60,438 bases of DNA from CAZMGD01 sp964565705 (GCA_964565705.1 CAZMGD010000010.1:1-60438); one strand, 5' to 3'. Positions 49,855 through 57,821 are shown, counted from the first letter of the stretch. Notes: generated by a model not told the origin, from the letters alone. Translations and numbers: made by a program.

Positions 49855-50989
49855 TGAGCTGCTGGGCGCGGGTGTCGCCGGCGAGGTTGCTGGCCATCTG
49901 GTTCATCGCGTAGGCGAAGGACAGCTCGCGCTCGGGCTGGGCGAAGGCCAGCGACCCGCCCGCCCCGGTGTGGCCGAAGCTGCCGGGTCCGGCGTACGGC
50001 GTGAACATCGGGGCGAAGGTCATGTAGCCCATGCCGAAGCGCGACTCCATCATCAGGCAGTGGTCGGGTTCGCCCTCGGGGGTCACCGCCGTGCGGGCTC
50101 GGTCGCGGGTCTCGTCGTCCAGCAAACGCACCCCGTCGATCGTGCCCATGGTCGCCGCGTACATCCGCGCCAGCGACCGAGCGTTGGTGATGCCGTTGGC
50201 GGCCGGGATCTCGGCGGCGTGCACCTCGCGGCTGTTGAACGCGCCGTCGACATCGAACGCGCCGTTGAGCAGCAGCGCCCTGCCGAGCCGGGTCGAGGGA
50301 CCCATCATCTGGTCGACGATCGCCTGCACGGCCGGGTCGTCGCTGCGGTTCGTCAGCCCGCCGATCAGCGGTGCCACCCGCGGCTCGAGCTCTTCGGGCA
50401 GTCCGATCCACAGGTCGAGCCCGAGCGGCACCGAGATCTCCTCGGCGACGAACCGGCCCGGCGTGCGGCCGTCGACCCGGCGGATCAGTTCCCCGGCCAG
50501 CCAGCCGTAGGTGAGCGCGTGGTAGCCGTGGCCGGTGCCGATCGGCCAGTCCGGCTTCGTGTCAGCGACGCGAGCGGTGACGGTGTCCCAGTGGAGCGCT
50601 TCGGCCAGCGTGATCGGCCCGTCGACGCTGATCAGCCCACACTGGTGGCTGAGGAGCTGGGCGACGGTCGCCGACTCCTTCCCGTGGGCGGCGAACTCCG
50701 GCCAGTGCGTGCAGACGAGGTCGTCGTAGGACAACAGACCACGCTGCACGCACATCGCCACGGCGGTGGCCGTCACACCCTTGGTCGTGCTGAACACGAG
50801 TTGCAGCGCGTCACGCCCGTACTCGGTGGTGCGTTCGCGGTCGCGGTAGCCACCCCAGAGGTCGACGACGGGTTGACCACGGTGGTACACGGCGACCGAT
50901 GCGCCGGTGTCCGTGCCGGCTTCGAAGCTCGCTTCGAGGACGCTGCGCAGCGCCTCCCAACCCGGTGCTGTGGTTCCCTCGACGGTCAT
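49835..50989 (-). CDS. class C beta-lactamase-like serine hydrolase
   Basis: This 384-residue protein belongs to the beta-lactamase/esterase EstB family. The nucleophile motif SxxK is FSTTKGVTA (about residue 68), and YHALTYGWLAG supplies the tyrosine motif. GHTGAGGSLAFA is the late HTG/KTG equivalent. No signal peptide is seen, so it is probably a cytoplasmic esterase or peptidase rather than an antibiotic-degrading enzyme. The gene lies downstream of the sigma-factor cassette on the same strand; a link is unproven. Its 3' end lies within a direct repeat next to an assembly gap. A TACGGT hexamer lies 8 nt before the ATG. Confidence 0.85.
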   Translation of the reverse strand: MTVEGTTAPGWEALRSVLEASFEAGTDTGASVAVYHRGQPVVDLWGGYRDRERTTEYGRDALQLVFSTTKGVTATAVAMCVQRGLLSYDDLVCTHWPEFAAHGKESATVAQLLSHQCGLISVDGPITLAEALHWDTVTARVADTKPDWPIGTGHGYHALTYGWLAGELIRRVDGRTPGRFVAEEISVPLGLDLWIGLPEELEPRVAPLIGGLTNRSDDPAVQAIVDQMMGPSTRLGRALLLNGAFDVDGAFNSREVHAAEIPAANGITNARSLARMYAATMGTIDGVRLLDDETRDRARTAVTPEGEPDHCLMMESRFGMGYMTFAPMFTPYAGPGSFGHTGAGGSLAFAQPERELSFAYAMNQMASNLAGDTRAQQLIAAMPI

Positions 50990-51017
50990 GTCTCGCGACC
51001 GTACGCGGACGGTGGGG

Positions 51018-51479
51018 TCAGCGGGTGATCCAGGGGGTCACGAGGTGGCCGGGGATGCGGAAGCGGAACACGCCTCCGTCGATCGCGACCCGGAAGCGGC
51101 CGTGCTCGTCGACGTCCAGCGCGACGTCGTCGGCCCCCTCGATCTCGACCACGGCGGCGGCATCGGGTGCGGGCGACAGCTGCCCGACGAGGGTGTGGCC
51201 GTCGGTGTGCAGCTCGACATCGAGCGTCATCTGGTCGTTGGCGAAGCTGAGGAGGCGCACGTCGGTGCTGGTGGAGCGCAGCGCCGGAGCGCCGGCGGAC
51301 TCGAGCGAATCGAACACCAGGGCGGCGAGCTCGCGGTCGAGGTCGCCCATGCCGAACGCCGCGTAGGCGGCGTCGAGGGCGTCGTCGGGCACGGGCTCGG
51401 TGCGGTCGATCATCTCGGCGAGACGGGCGACGAGCCACTCGTCGGAGCCGGGCTGGGGGAGGGTCGGGTGGTCGTTCAT
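51018..51479 (-). CDS. small protein coupled to an ECF-like sigma factor
   Basis: This 153-residue protein starts at ATG 51479, which overlaps the sigma-factor stop (ATGA). The N-terminus is helical and acidic (LVARLAEMIDRTEPVPDDALDAAYAAFGMGDLDRELAALVFDSLE). The second half is strand-rich (DVRLLSFANDQMTLDVELHTDGHTLVGQLSP, then VDEHGRFRVAIDGGVFRFRIP). There is no membrane segment and no zinc motif. I recognise no named family. Coupling to the sigma gene suggests an anti-sigma factor or co-regulator, and it might be a substrate of the neighbouring CHAT protease. Both are inferences from position. Confidence 0.65.
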   Translation of the reverse strand: MNDHPTLPQPGSDEWLVARLAEMIDRTEPVPDDALDAAYAAFGMGDLDRELAALVFDSLESAGAPALRSTSTDVRLLSFANDQMTLDVELHTDGHTLVGQLSPAPDAAAVVEIEGADDVALDVDEHGRFRVAIDGGVFRFRIPGHLVTPWITR

Positions 51480-52057
51480 GGATGTCCGCCTTGCAGGAAA
51501 GGTGCGAGTTCGGGGCTCTTGCGGAGCAACTCCAGGTACCGACGGCGCAGCGATCCGATCGAACCGCGGGGCATGTCGAGGATCTGGCTGATCTCGTCGT
51601 AGCTGATGGGGGGATCGGCACACACGAGTCGGAGGACGGACTGCGCCTTGGCCGGCAGCGCGGCGAACGCGTTGCGCAGCGCCACGTGCAGCTCGTCGTC
51701 GAGGAGGGCCTCGTCGTGGTCGCCGGGCGTGAACACCCCGAAGGGCATCTCGGCGACGGGCACGAGCTTGTTCTTGCGGCGCAGCACGGTGTGGCCCTCG
51801 TTGCGAGCTGTCGTGGCCAGCCAGCCGGGCATCTTCTCCGGTTCGCGGATCGTGCCGAGCCGCTCGTAGAGCCGGAAGAACGTCGAGGCGAACGCGTCCT
51901 TGCGGTCGTCCTCGCTCATGTCGAAGCCGTACAGGGTCTTCCAGACGACGCCTTTCAAGGTGTCGACGAGCGTCCGCCATGCTCGTTCGTCGCCGGCGAG
52001 GGCTGCATCGCGCAGCTCGGCCAGCGTCGGCTTCGCCTGCTGCCCGGGGTCACCCAC
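51476..52057 (-). CDS. ECF-like sigma-70 family factor
   Basis: This 193-residue protein starts from GTG 52057. Region 2 is AWRTLVDTLKGVVWKTLYGFDMSEDDRKDAFASTFFRLYERLG followed by PGWLATTARNEGHTVLRRKNK. Region 4 is LPAKAQSVLRLVCADPPISYDEISQILDMPRGSIGSLRRRYLELLRKS. There is no region 1.1 or 3, so it is of ECF size. ATG 52075 and further upstream codons are possible starts. The GTG is chosen because TAGGCT lies seven bases before it on the coding strand. It is transcribed in the same direction as, and after, the TPR-CHAT gene and overlaps the small downstream gene by 4 bp. Confidence 0.85.
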   Translation of the reverse strand: MGDPGQQAKPTLAELRDAALAGDERAWRTLVDTLKGVVWKTLYGFDMSEDDRKDAFASTFFRLYERLGTIREPEKMPGWLATTARNEGHTVLRRKNKLVPVAEMPFGVFTPGDHDEALLDDELHVALRNAFAALPAKAQSVLRLVCADPPISYDEISQILDMPRGSIGSLRRRYLELLRKSPELAPFLQGGHP

Positions 52058-52064
52058 GGATGCG

Positions 52065-52070
52065 AGCCTA
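52065..52070 (-). promoter_or_regulatory. candidate -10 element (TAGGCT) of a leaderless sigma gene
   Basis: On the minus strand TAGGCT, then seven bases, then GTG 52057. The hexamer is identical to that of pspA. It would let the sigma gene be expressed apart from the CHAT gene. Confidence 0.5.
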
Positions 52071-52195
52071 GACATCGGCGTCCGATGTGCTCGCTGCGTC
52101 CGGTGGCAGCTCGTGGAGGTCTGTGGTCCCGACATCGTCGTCCTGTGCTCGGTGTGCCGATGAGGGCCACCCACGCACCGTCGGCAGCACTCGGG

Positions 52196-54712
52196 TCACA
52201 GAGCGCGGCGGTCCCTTGTCGGATACAAGGATCTCGAGGAATCGCCGCGCCGGTTGCCGATGCACTGGAACGTGGACGCGACGGCCACCCCCGTCGGGTC
52301 GCCGGACGCTCGCTCATCGGCCGCGGTGCGGGCTCTGGCCTGGGCCGGCGTCGCCCCGGTCGCCAGGTGGTGGTGGAGCCGGATCGCGAAACGGGCGGTG
52401 GCGATGTCGGGCACCGGGAGCAGCGGGGCCACCACCGTGTCGACGCCGAGCGACAGCAGCGCGGTCGCGGTGCCGAGCAGCTCGTCACCGGCGAGCACGC
52501 CGCTGCGCCCGGCCTCGCAGGCGGTGAGGATGACGAGGCGCGGCGTGCGCGGCAAGGCGGCGAGGTCGTGCACCCAGATCGGACCGTCGGCCACCCGCAG
52601 TGAGGAGAACAGCGGATTGTCGCTGCGGAACGCGCCGTGAGCGGCGATGTGGGCCACGTCGGCGGTGGCCAGCTCGGCGATCACTCGCGCTGCGGTCGCC
52701 TCGTCGCGCAGCAGCGCGACGGCGTTCGGGATCAGCTCGGCGATGGCACCCAGCTCGGCGGACGTGCCCTCCAGGTCCGGCCCCTCGACCAGCAGCACGC
52801 GGTCGGTGCGAATCGGGGGGCGCGGGCCCGCACCGCGCGCCATCCACCACGCCGCGCTCGGTGCGACGGTGACCGCGACATGGTGGAGGCTCGGAAGGGC
52901 GCTCCAGGCGATGCGGTGCAGTCCGCCGGTCGGGACGATCACGACCTCCTCGGTGCGCACCCCCAAGGGGGCGATCAGCAGCTCGTCGACGTCGTGGGCG
53001 GCGCGATCGAGGGCGCTCGCCGCCGCGTCGAGGCCGGGATGATGGAGCGGCAGCATGGAGAGGCGGCGCAACGCGAACGTGAGGTGGTCGTGCGCGGCCA
53101 GCGCGGCATCGGTGTCGCCCAGGTGTACGAGCCGCGAGCGGGTGGGCGTGACGACGACGGCGTGCAACGCGCCGTCGAGCTCGACGAACTCGACCAGGGT
53201 GCGCGCAGCGAGGGAGCGACGCAGCGTCGGGGTGTGCAGTCGGGTGCCGAGCGACCGGGCGTCGCCGGCGGCGAACCGGGCTCTGGTGGTGACGGCGCGC
53301 TCGGCGTCGGCAATGCGGCCAGGCAACGTCGCATCGGGCTCGTTCGCCGCGGTGGCGTGCAGCTCGCGCAGCGCAGCGAGGCCTTCGTCGGCGACTGCCT
53401 GCGAGGTCGGCAGGGCGAGCGCGCCGGCGCGCCAGCGCTCGGCCCAGGTCAAGACGTCAGCCGCCCGGTGGCGCTCGAGCGCGAGTCGCAGCCCGAGCCG
53501 ACCGAGCTCGACACCGTGTGCCGACGCGTGGGCGCGGAGCTCGATCGCCCCCAACGTGGCCCGGTGGTGGTCGAGCGCCCGTAGGCCGGCGTCGATCGCC
53601 CGCCGTGCGCTGCGCTCGTCCCCATCGGCCAGTCGAAGCAGTGCTGTCGCGTGCCACGCCTCGGCCCGCAGCGCGGCCGTGCCGGTCCGACGCGCGGTGG
53701 CGGCGAGTGCGAGCTGCTCGCGTCCGAGATCTGTCAGCCCGGCGTCGAGCGCGGTCCTGCCGGCGTGCACCCGGACCTCGGCCGCTTCGAGGAACCACCC
53801 GTGCTCGGCGAGTGAGTCGGCGATGCCGGCGATCGCGCCGGCGTCCAGGGCCGGCCCCGACGTCGCACGCCCGGTCGACACCCGGGCTTGCTCGACGAAG
53901 TAGCTGGCGCGCGCCGCCCACGCCCGCCGTCCGGCGCGCTCGAACATCTCGCGGGCTGTCGTCGCTTCGACGATGCTGTGATCGAAGCGCCGCATGATCA
54001 GCAGCGAGCGAGCGCGCATCAAGCGGGCCTCAGCGACCTGCACGGTGTTGCCCGAGCGCTCGGCGGCCTCGACCACCCGCGCCGCGATCTCGTCTGCCTC
54101 CGGCGCCAACATCGCCTGCAACAGCACCTCACACTGATCCGTGTCGAGTGAGCTGATCGATCGTCCCCGGTCCCCGAAGCGCAGGTACTCGGTGCGCGCT
54201 GCCGCGAGCAGTGACAGCGCGTCGGGTACGTTGCCCAGCCGTCCGTGCAGCCATCCCAGGTTGTGGAGGGCGCTCGCCGTGAAGTGCGTGCGTCCATGGG
54301 TCCGGGCGAGCTGCAGTTGCTCCTCGAACGCGCGCCGGGCATCGCGAAGACGCCCCACCTGGGCGAGCGCGACCCCCCGGTTGCCGTGCACTCGGATCAG
54401 CACGTGCTCCTCGTCCGCGGCAACGAGCAACGGCGTCGCCTCGTCGTAGGCATCCAGCGCGAGTTGCGGCTGGCCCTGCATCCAATGGATGTACCCGCGT
54501 TGGGAGATGATCTGGCCGCGGGCACCATCGTTCAGCGTCGTCGAGGTGACGTCGAGCAGCGTCAGCGCTTCCACGATGTCTCCCTGGGCTTGACGCACGA
54601 CCGCGAGGTGCATCCGGGCCAGCGCTCGCTCGTCCTCCAGCCGGTGCACCTCCGCCAGACGGATCGCGGCGAGGAAGTGATCTGCCGCCGCGGGCATCTG
54701 ACCGCGCAGCAC
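52196..54712 (-). CDS. TPR-CHAT caspase-like protease
   Basis: The 838 residues counted from GTG 54712 start with about 550 residues of helical TPR-like repeats (ALTLLDVTSTTL, AFEEQLQLARTHGRTHFTASALHNLGWLHGRLG and so on). A C-terminal CHAT domain has the catalytic dyad His692 (VAHIAAHGAF) and Cys732 (LVILTACEAG) intact. CHAT proteases cleave partner proteins on a signal sensed by the repeats; in type III-E CRISPR a TPR-CHAT protease frees a sigma factor. The frame stays open and coding-like for 79 codons upstream without ATG, GTG or TTG, so the true start is uncertain. It precedes the sigma gene and is divergent from a subtilase. Confidence 0.85.
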   Translation of the reverse strand: MLRGQMPAAADHFLAAIRLAEVHRLEDERALARMHLAVVRQAQGDIVEALTLLDVTSTTLNDGARGQIISQRGYIHWMQGQPQLALDAYDEATPLLVAADEEHVLIRVHGNRGVALAQVGRLRDARRAFEEQLQLARTHGRTHFTASALHNLGWLHGRLGNVPDALSLLAAARTEYLRFGDRGRSISSLDTDQCEVLLQAMLAPEADEIAARVVEAAERSGNTVQVAEARLMRARSLLIMRRFDHSIVEATTAREMFERAGRRAWAARASYFVEQARVSTGRATSGPALDAGAIAGIADSLAEHGWFLEAAEVRVHAGRTALDAGLTDLGREQLALAATARRTGTAALRAEAWHATALLRLADGDERSARRAIDAGLRALDHHRATLGAIELRAHASAHGVELGRLGLRLALERHRAADVLTWAERWRAGALALPTSQAVADEGLAALRELHATAANEPDATLPGRIADAERAVTTRARFAAGDARSLGTRLHTPTLRRSLAARTLVEFVELDGALHAVVVTPTRSRLVHLGDTDAALAAHDHLTFALRRLSMLPLHHPGLDAAASALDRAAHDVDELLIAPLGVRTEEVVIVPTGGLHRIAWSALPSLHHVAVTVAPSAAWWMARGAGPRPPIRTDRVLLVEGPDLEGTSAELGAIAELIPNAVALLRDEATAARVIAELATADVAHIAAHGAFRSDNPLFSSLRVADGPIWVHDLAALPRTPRLVILTACEAGRSGVLAGDELLGTATALLSLGVDTVVAPLLPVPDIATARFAIRLHHHLATGATPAQARARTAADERASGDPTGVAVASTFQCIGNRRGDSSRSLYPTRDRRAL

Positions 54713-54921
54713 GGCGAGCCGACCGAGCCCGCGCAGGGCGGTGATCCGATCGCGTGGGGCAGCGGCGACGGTTGCAATCGGTCGCAGAATCTGCTCGGCG
54801 CGATCGGGGTCGTCCTCGACGAGATCGAACGCGACGCGTATGCGTTCCTGCGCAGTCCCCGCGCCGAGGGGCTGTTCGGGTGGCGTCGAATCTGCGATGC
54901 TGCGGCCGTCTCTGTGCGAAT

Positions 54922-54934
54922 GCTGAACGTCAGC
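54922..54934. promoter_or_regulatory. candidate operator palindrome 1 (GCTGAACGTCAGC)
   Basis: A perfect 5-3-5 palindrome in the 270-bp region between the divergent CHAT and S8 protease genes. It overlaps the point where a CHAT transcript would begin if TACCGT (54935-54940, minus strand) is its -10 element. A second copy lies 37 bp away. Confidence 0.5.
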
Positions 54935-54958
54935 ACGGTATTCCGCTGATCACATTCG

Positions 54959-54971
54959 CTGAACGTCAACA
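54959..54971. promoter_or_regulatory. candidate operator palindrome 2 (GCTGAACGTCAAC)
   Basis: One base differs from palindrome 1. It ends 12 bp before the S8 protease ATG, just ahead of the GGAGGGAAG ribosome site. Both copies face the divergent promoters. Confidence 0.5.
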
Positions 54972-54982
54972 TCGGAGGGAAG

Positions 54983-56599
54983 ATGCCGACCGAGCCGACC
55001 GGCCGCCAGCGCTCGAACAAGACCCCGGAAGACCGCGACCCCATCCCCGGACGGCGCCGTCCGCTGAAGCGCACCGGCGACCCGTGGCTGGACAACGTTC
55101 GGTTCGCGGCGTCGGGTACGGGGCGAAGCTTCGCCTATCGGCCGAACGAGCTGCTCGTCGATCGCCGGGCGCTCGACATCGTCAACGGCGACCAAGACCT
55201 CGATCTGGGGTTGCCGAACCGCACGGTGACCTCGACCCTCGAGCTGCTCGTCGACGTGCCCGATCCGATCGGTCTCGCCGAGGTGCTCCGGTCGCGGGGC
55301 TACGCCGCGCAGGTCAACCACGTGATCTTCGCCGCTGCGGTGAACGCCAATCCGGGGGTCAACCCGAACCCGGGGGTGAACCCGAACCCGGGGGTGAACC
55401 CGAACCCGGGGGTGAACCCGAACCCGGGCGTGAACCCGAACCCGGGCGTGAACCCGAACCCNNNNNNNNNNNNNNNNNNNNNNNNNNNNNNNNNNNNNNN
55501 NNNNNNNNNNNNNNNNNNNNNNNNNNNNNNNNNNNNNNNNNNNNNNNNNNNNNNNNNNNNNGTGAACCCGAACCCGGGCGTGAACCCGAACCCCGTCGGC
55601 GGTGTGTGCCAGTGCCATGCGTCCAATCACATGGGGTGCCCGCCGCCGCCCGGATGTGGCTGCACCGGGCCGGGTGCGCACGAAGCGCGCCGTGCACCTC
55701 ATCGCACCTCCGCGAAGCGAGTGCCGCAGGAGCCGTACCTGTGGAGACCATCGAGCTGGACCGAGACGCCCCACGTGGTCGTGCTCGACACGGGCCTGGC
55801 GCCAGGCGACATCGGCGGTTCGTTCACGCACTGCGTGCCGCGGGCCGAGGAGCAGTGGGGCCCCACACGGCCCGCTGCGGCCGAGTCCTCCACGCCGTAC
55901 GAGACCACCGACAACCTCGACGAGGCCGACGGGAACAAGGACCGCTGGATCGATCCGGTCGCGGGTCATGGCACCTTCATCGGCAGCCTGATCTCGCGGT
56001 TGGCACCCCAGGCGAACGTCGAAGTCGGCAAGTTCATCGAATCGACGGGTGAGGGCAACGATGCGGACCTGGCGTTCCGTCTCGAGCAACTGCTCGGCGA
56101 CCCGCCCGACATCGTCTGCTTGTCGTGCTCGTGCCTGACCGAGGACGACAAGCCGCCGCTCGGGATGGCGTCGGTCATCGGCAAGCTGCAGAAGCTGGGC
56201 ACGGTGATCGTGGCGGCAGCCGGCAACGACGCGAGCTGTCGAGCGGTGTGGCCCGCCGCGCTCCCCGACGTGATCTCGGTCGGGGCGCTGGGCCCCGACG
56301 GACCGGCCCCGTTCACCAACTGGGGCCCGTGGGTGAAGGCCTGTGCACCCGGCGTCGACATCGTGTCGAACTTCTTCGACAAGGTCGACAGGGTGGACGA
56401 CGGCCTGCCCGAGACCTCGTTCTACTTCGGCTGGGCCAGCTGGAGTGGTACGTCGTTCGCGACCCCGGTCGTGGCGGGGGCCATCGCTCGCGAGATGAGC
56501 ATCTACGGCATCACCGCCGAGGAGGCCGCAGACCGGGTGGTCTTCGACGAGCGGCTGTTCCGCTTCCCGGGGTTGGGCACCGTCGTCAACCTGCACTGA
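54983..56599 (+). CDS. subtilisin-like (S8) protease with VNPNPG repeat and Cys/His cluster, no signal peptide
   Basis: There are 538 codons counting the gap. The N-terminus is polar and basic (MPTEPTGRQRSNKTPEDRD), so no export signal is seen. Residues about 50-118 may be a small alpha/beta prodomain-like unit. A VNPNPG tandem array (from about 120) is interrupted by 100 N. A CQCHASNHMGCPPPPGCGC cluster could bind metal. The peptidase domain has Asp269 (VVLDTG), His329 (GHGTFIGS), oxyanion Asn415 (AAAGND) and Ser491 (SGTSFATP), all intact. The gene is divergent from TPR-CHAT. The convergent acyl-CoA dehydrogenase gene overlaps its 3' end by 14 bp. It may be a downstream effector protease, but this is unproven. 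Confidence 0.88.
   Translation: MPTEPTGRQRSNKTPEDRDPIPGRRRPLKRTGDPWLDNVRFAASGTGRSFAYRPNELLVDRRALDIVNGDQDLDLGLPNRTVTSTLELLVDVPDPIGLAEVLRSRGYAAQVNHVIFAAAVNANPGVNPNPGVNPNPGVNPNPGVNPNPGVNPNPGVNPNXXXXXXXXXXXXXXXXXXXXXXXXXXXXXXXXXXVNPNPGVNPNPVGGVCQCHASNHMGCPPPPGCGCTGPGAHEARRAPHRTSAKRVPQEPYLWRPSSWTETPHVVVLDTGLAPGDIGGSFTHCVPRAEEQWGPTRPAAAESSTPYETTDNLDEADGNKDRWIDPVAGHGTFIGSLISRLAPQANVEVGKFIESTGEGNDADLAFRLEQLLGDPPDIVCLSCSCLTEDDKPPLGMASVIGKLQKLGTVIVAAAGNDASCRAVWPAALPDVISVGALGPDGPAPFTNWGPWVKACAPGVDIVSNFFDKVDRVDDGLPETSFYFGWASWSGTSFATPVVAGAIAREMSIYGITAEEAADRVVFDERLFRFPGLGTVVNLH
55340..55594 (+). repeat. 18-bp in-frame tandem array encoding VNPNPG
   Basis: Unit gtgaacccgaacccgggc, with ggg/ggc variation in the last codon. 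Five full units and partial ones are visible left of the gap, and one full plus one partial to its right. Each unit encodes Val-Asn-Pro-Asn-Pro-Gly. Confidence 0.9.
55462..55561. other. assembly gap (100 N) inside the repeat array
   Basis: The gap interrupts the 18-bp array. Repeat phase on both sides requires a true gap of 4 plus a multiple of 18 (for example 94 or 112 bases), so 100 is a placeholder. The reading frame is nevertheless kept. Confidence 0.95.
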
Positions 56600-57770
56600 T
56601 CCCCAGCACGTCGGACGGCTCGCCGAGCGCGACCCGGCCGGCGTGCAGCACGATCTGCTCGGGCTTGAACGGGTGGAACGTGATGCCGCGGATGTCGCGG
56701 TAGGCGCGCTCGATCACCGAACCCCGTGCGAACGCGGCACCGCCGCCGATCTCGACGGCCAGGCTGCAGACCTCGAACGCCGCATCGGTGATCGCTCGCT
56801 TGGCGGCCATCACCTCGGCGACGGTCTCCATCGTCGGAACCGGATCGTCTCCCACCGCGTCGAGCGCGGCGTCCAGCGCCCACACGGCCTGGCGCATCCG
56901 TGTCCACATCGCGCCCACCTGGCGCTGCACCGACGGGTCGGTGCTGCGGGCCTGGGCGGCTTCGATCGCCGCGGTCGCCGCGGACTCCGCGACCCCGACG
57001 TACACGCCGAGGATGACGGGGATGGCGATCTCACAGATGGCCTGCAGCGCGCCGTCGACGACGCCGTGGGGCCGATCGGCCATCACCTTCTCGTCGGGCA
57101 CGAACACGTCGTCGATGACGACGTCGTTGCTCGCCGTGCCTCGCATGCCGAGCGCGTCCCAGTTGTCGCACACGGTCACGCCGGGATCGGCGAAGGGGAT
57201 CGCCACGTTCAGGACTCGCCGGCCTCGCTCCGGGTCGTCGTAGGCGAACATCGTCGACATCACGTCGCCGACCGGCGACTGGCTGGCGAAGATCTTGCGG
57301 CCCGACATCCGGTAGCCGCCCTCGACCCGCCGCGCCTCGCCGCGCGGGTGGGTGAAGTCGGCGCCACCCGTGGAGACGAGCACGATGCCGTCGTCGACCA
57401 CGCGGCGCAGCGTCGCCTCGGCGCCAGGCATGCCGCGGCGATACCGCCAGGCGGTGAACGCGACGACGTGTTGGTGCATCGCCGACGCGAGCGCGGTGGA
57501 CGCGCAGTGGTGGGCCAGCTCGCGCTGCACCATCGCGACATCGCGGACGGTTGCGCCCCAGCCGCCGAGCTCGGAGGGCACGGCGAGCGTCAGCAGGCCC
57601 CGCGCCCGGAGCAGCTCGAAGGAGGGTCCGACCCACGTGCCGTCGCGGTCGTGGATCGGTGCCGCGGCGGCGAGGGACGGGCCGAGCCCGGCGGCGATGG
57701 CGACGAGCTCGTCGGTCGTCCAGTGGGGCGTGGTGCCCGGTCGATTGGGTGTGTGCGTGATCGTGGTCAT
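56586..57770 (-). CDS. acyl-CoA dehydrogenase family protein
   Basis: This 394-residue protein starts at ATG 57770. The N-terminal helical domain includes LTLAVPSELGGWGATVRDVAMVQRELAHHCASTALASAMH. The middle strand domain contains GRKIFASQSPVGDVMSTMFAY and WDALGMRGTASNDVVIDDVFVP. The C-terminal helices include FEVCSLAVEIGGGAAFARGSVIERAYRDIRGITFHPFKPEQI. The catalytic glutamate of true acyl-CoA dehydrogenases is not obvious, so a DszC/HpaB-like flavin-dependent monooxygenase is possible. It is divergent from an HxlR-type regulator with a palindromic operator between them, which suggests control by an aromatic or xenobiotic ligand. Confidence 0.8.
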   Translation of the reverse strand: MTTITHTPNRPGTTPHWTTDELVAIAAGLGPSLAAAAPIHDRDGTWVGPSFELLRARGLLTLAVPSELGGWGATVRDVAMVQRELAHHCASTALASAMHQHVVAFTAWRYRRGMPGAEATLRRVVDDGIVLVSTGGADFTHPRGEARRVEGGYRMSGRKIFASQSPVGDVMSTMFAYDDPERGRRVLNVAIPFADPGVTVCDNWDALGMRGTASNDVVIDDVFVPDEKVMADRPHGVVDGALQAICEIAIPVILGVYVGVAESAATAAIEAAQARSTDPSVQRQVGAMWTRMRQAVWALDAALDAVGDDPVPTMETVAEVMAAKRAITDAAFEVCSLAVEIGGGAAFARGSVIERAYRDIRGITFHPFKPEQIVLHAGRVALGEPSDVLGISAG

Positions 57771-57806
57771 GACGCTCACGGTCGCGCCAGCGTGTCGGCG
57801 CAACCA

Positions 57807-57821
57807 GTCCAGGTTCTGGAC
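57807..57821. promoter_or_regulatory. candidate operator (GTCCAGGTTCTGGAC)
   Basis: A perfect 6-3-6 palindrome in the 107-bp region between the divergent dehydrogenase and HxlR-type genes. A half-site ATCTGGAC lies at 57836-57843. It is the likely binding site of the regulator. Confidence 0.55.

Noticed and set aside
55340..55594. CRISPR array
   Set aside because: Regular repeats without spacers, in frame with a protein; it is a coding tandem repeat.
51018..56599. Type III-E CRISPR (Craspase) locus
   Set aside because: A TPR-CHAT protease and a sigma factor occur together, but there is no Cas7-11 gene, no Csx30-like gene and no repeat-spacer array.
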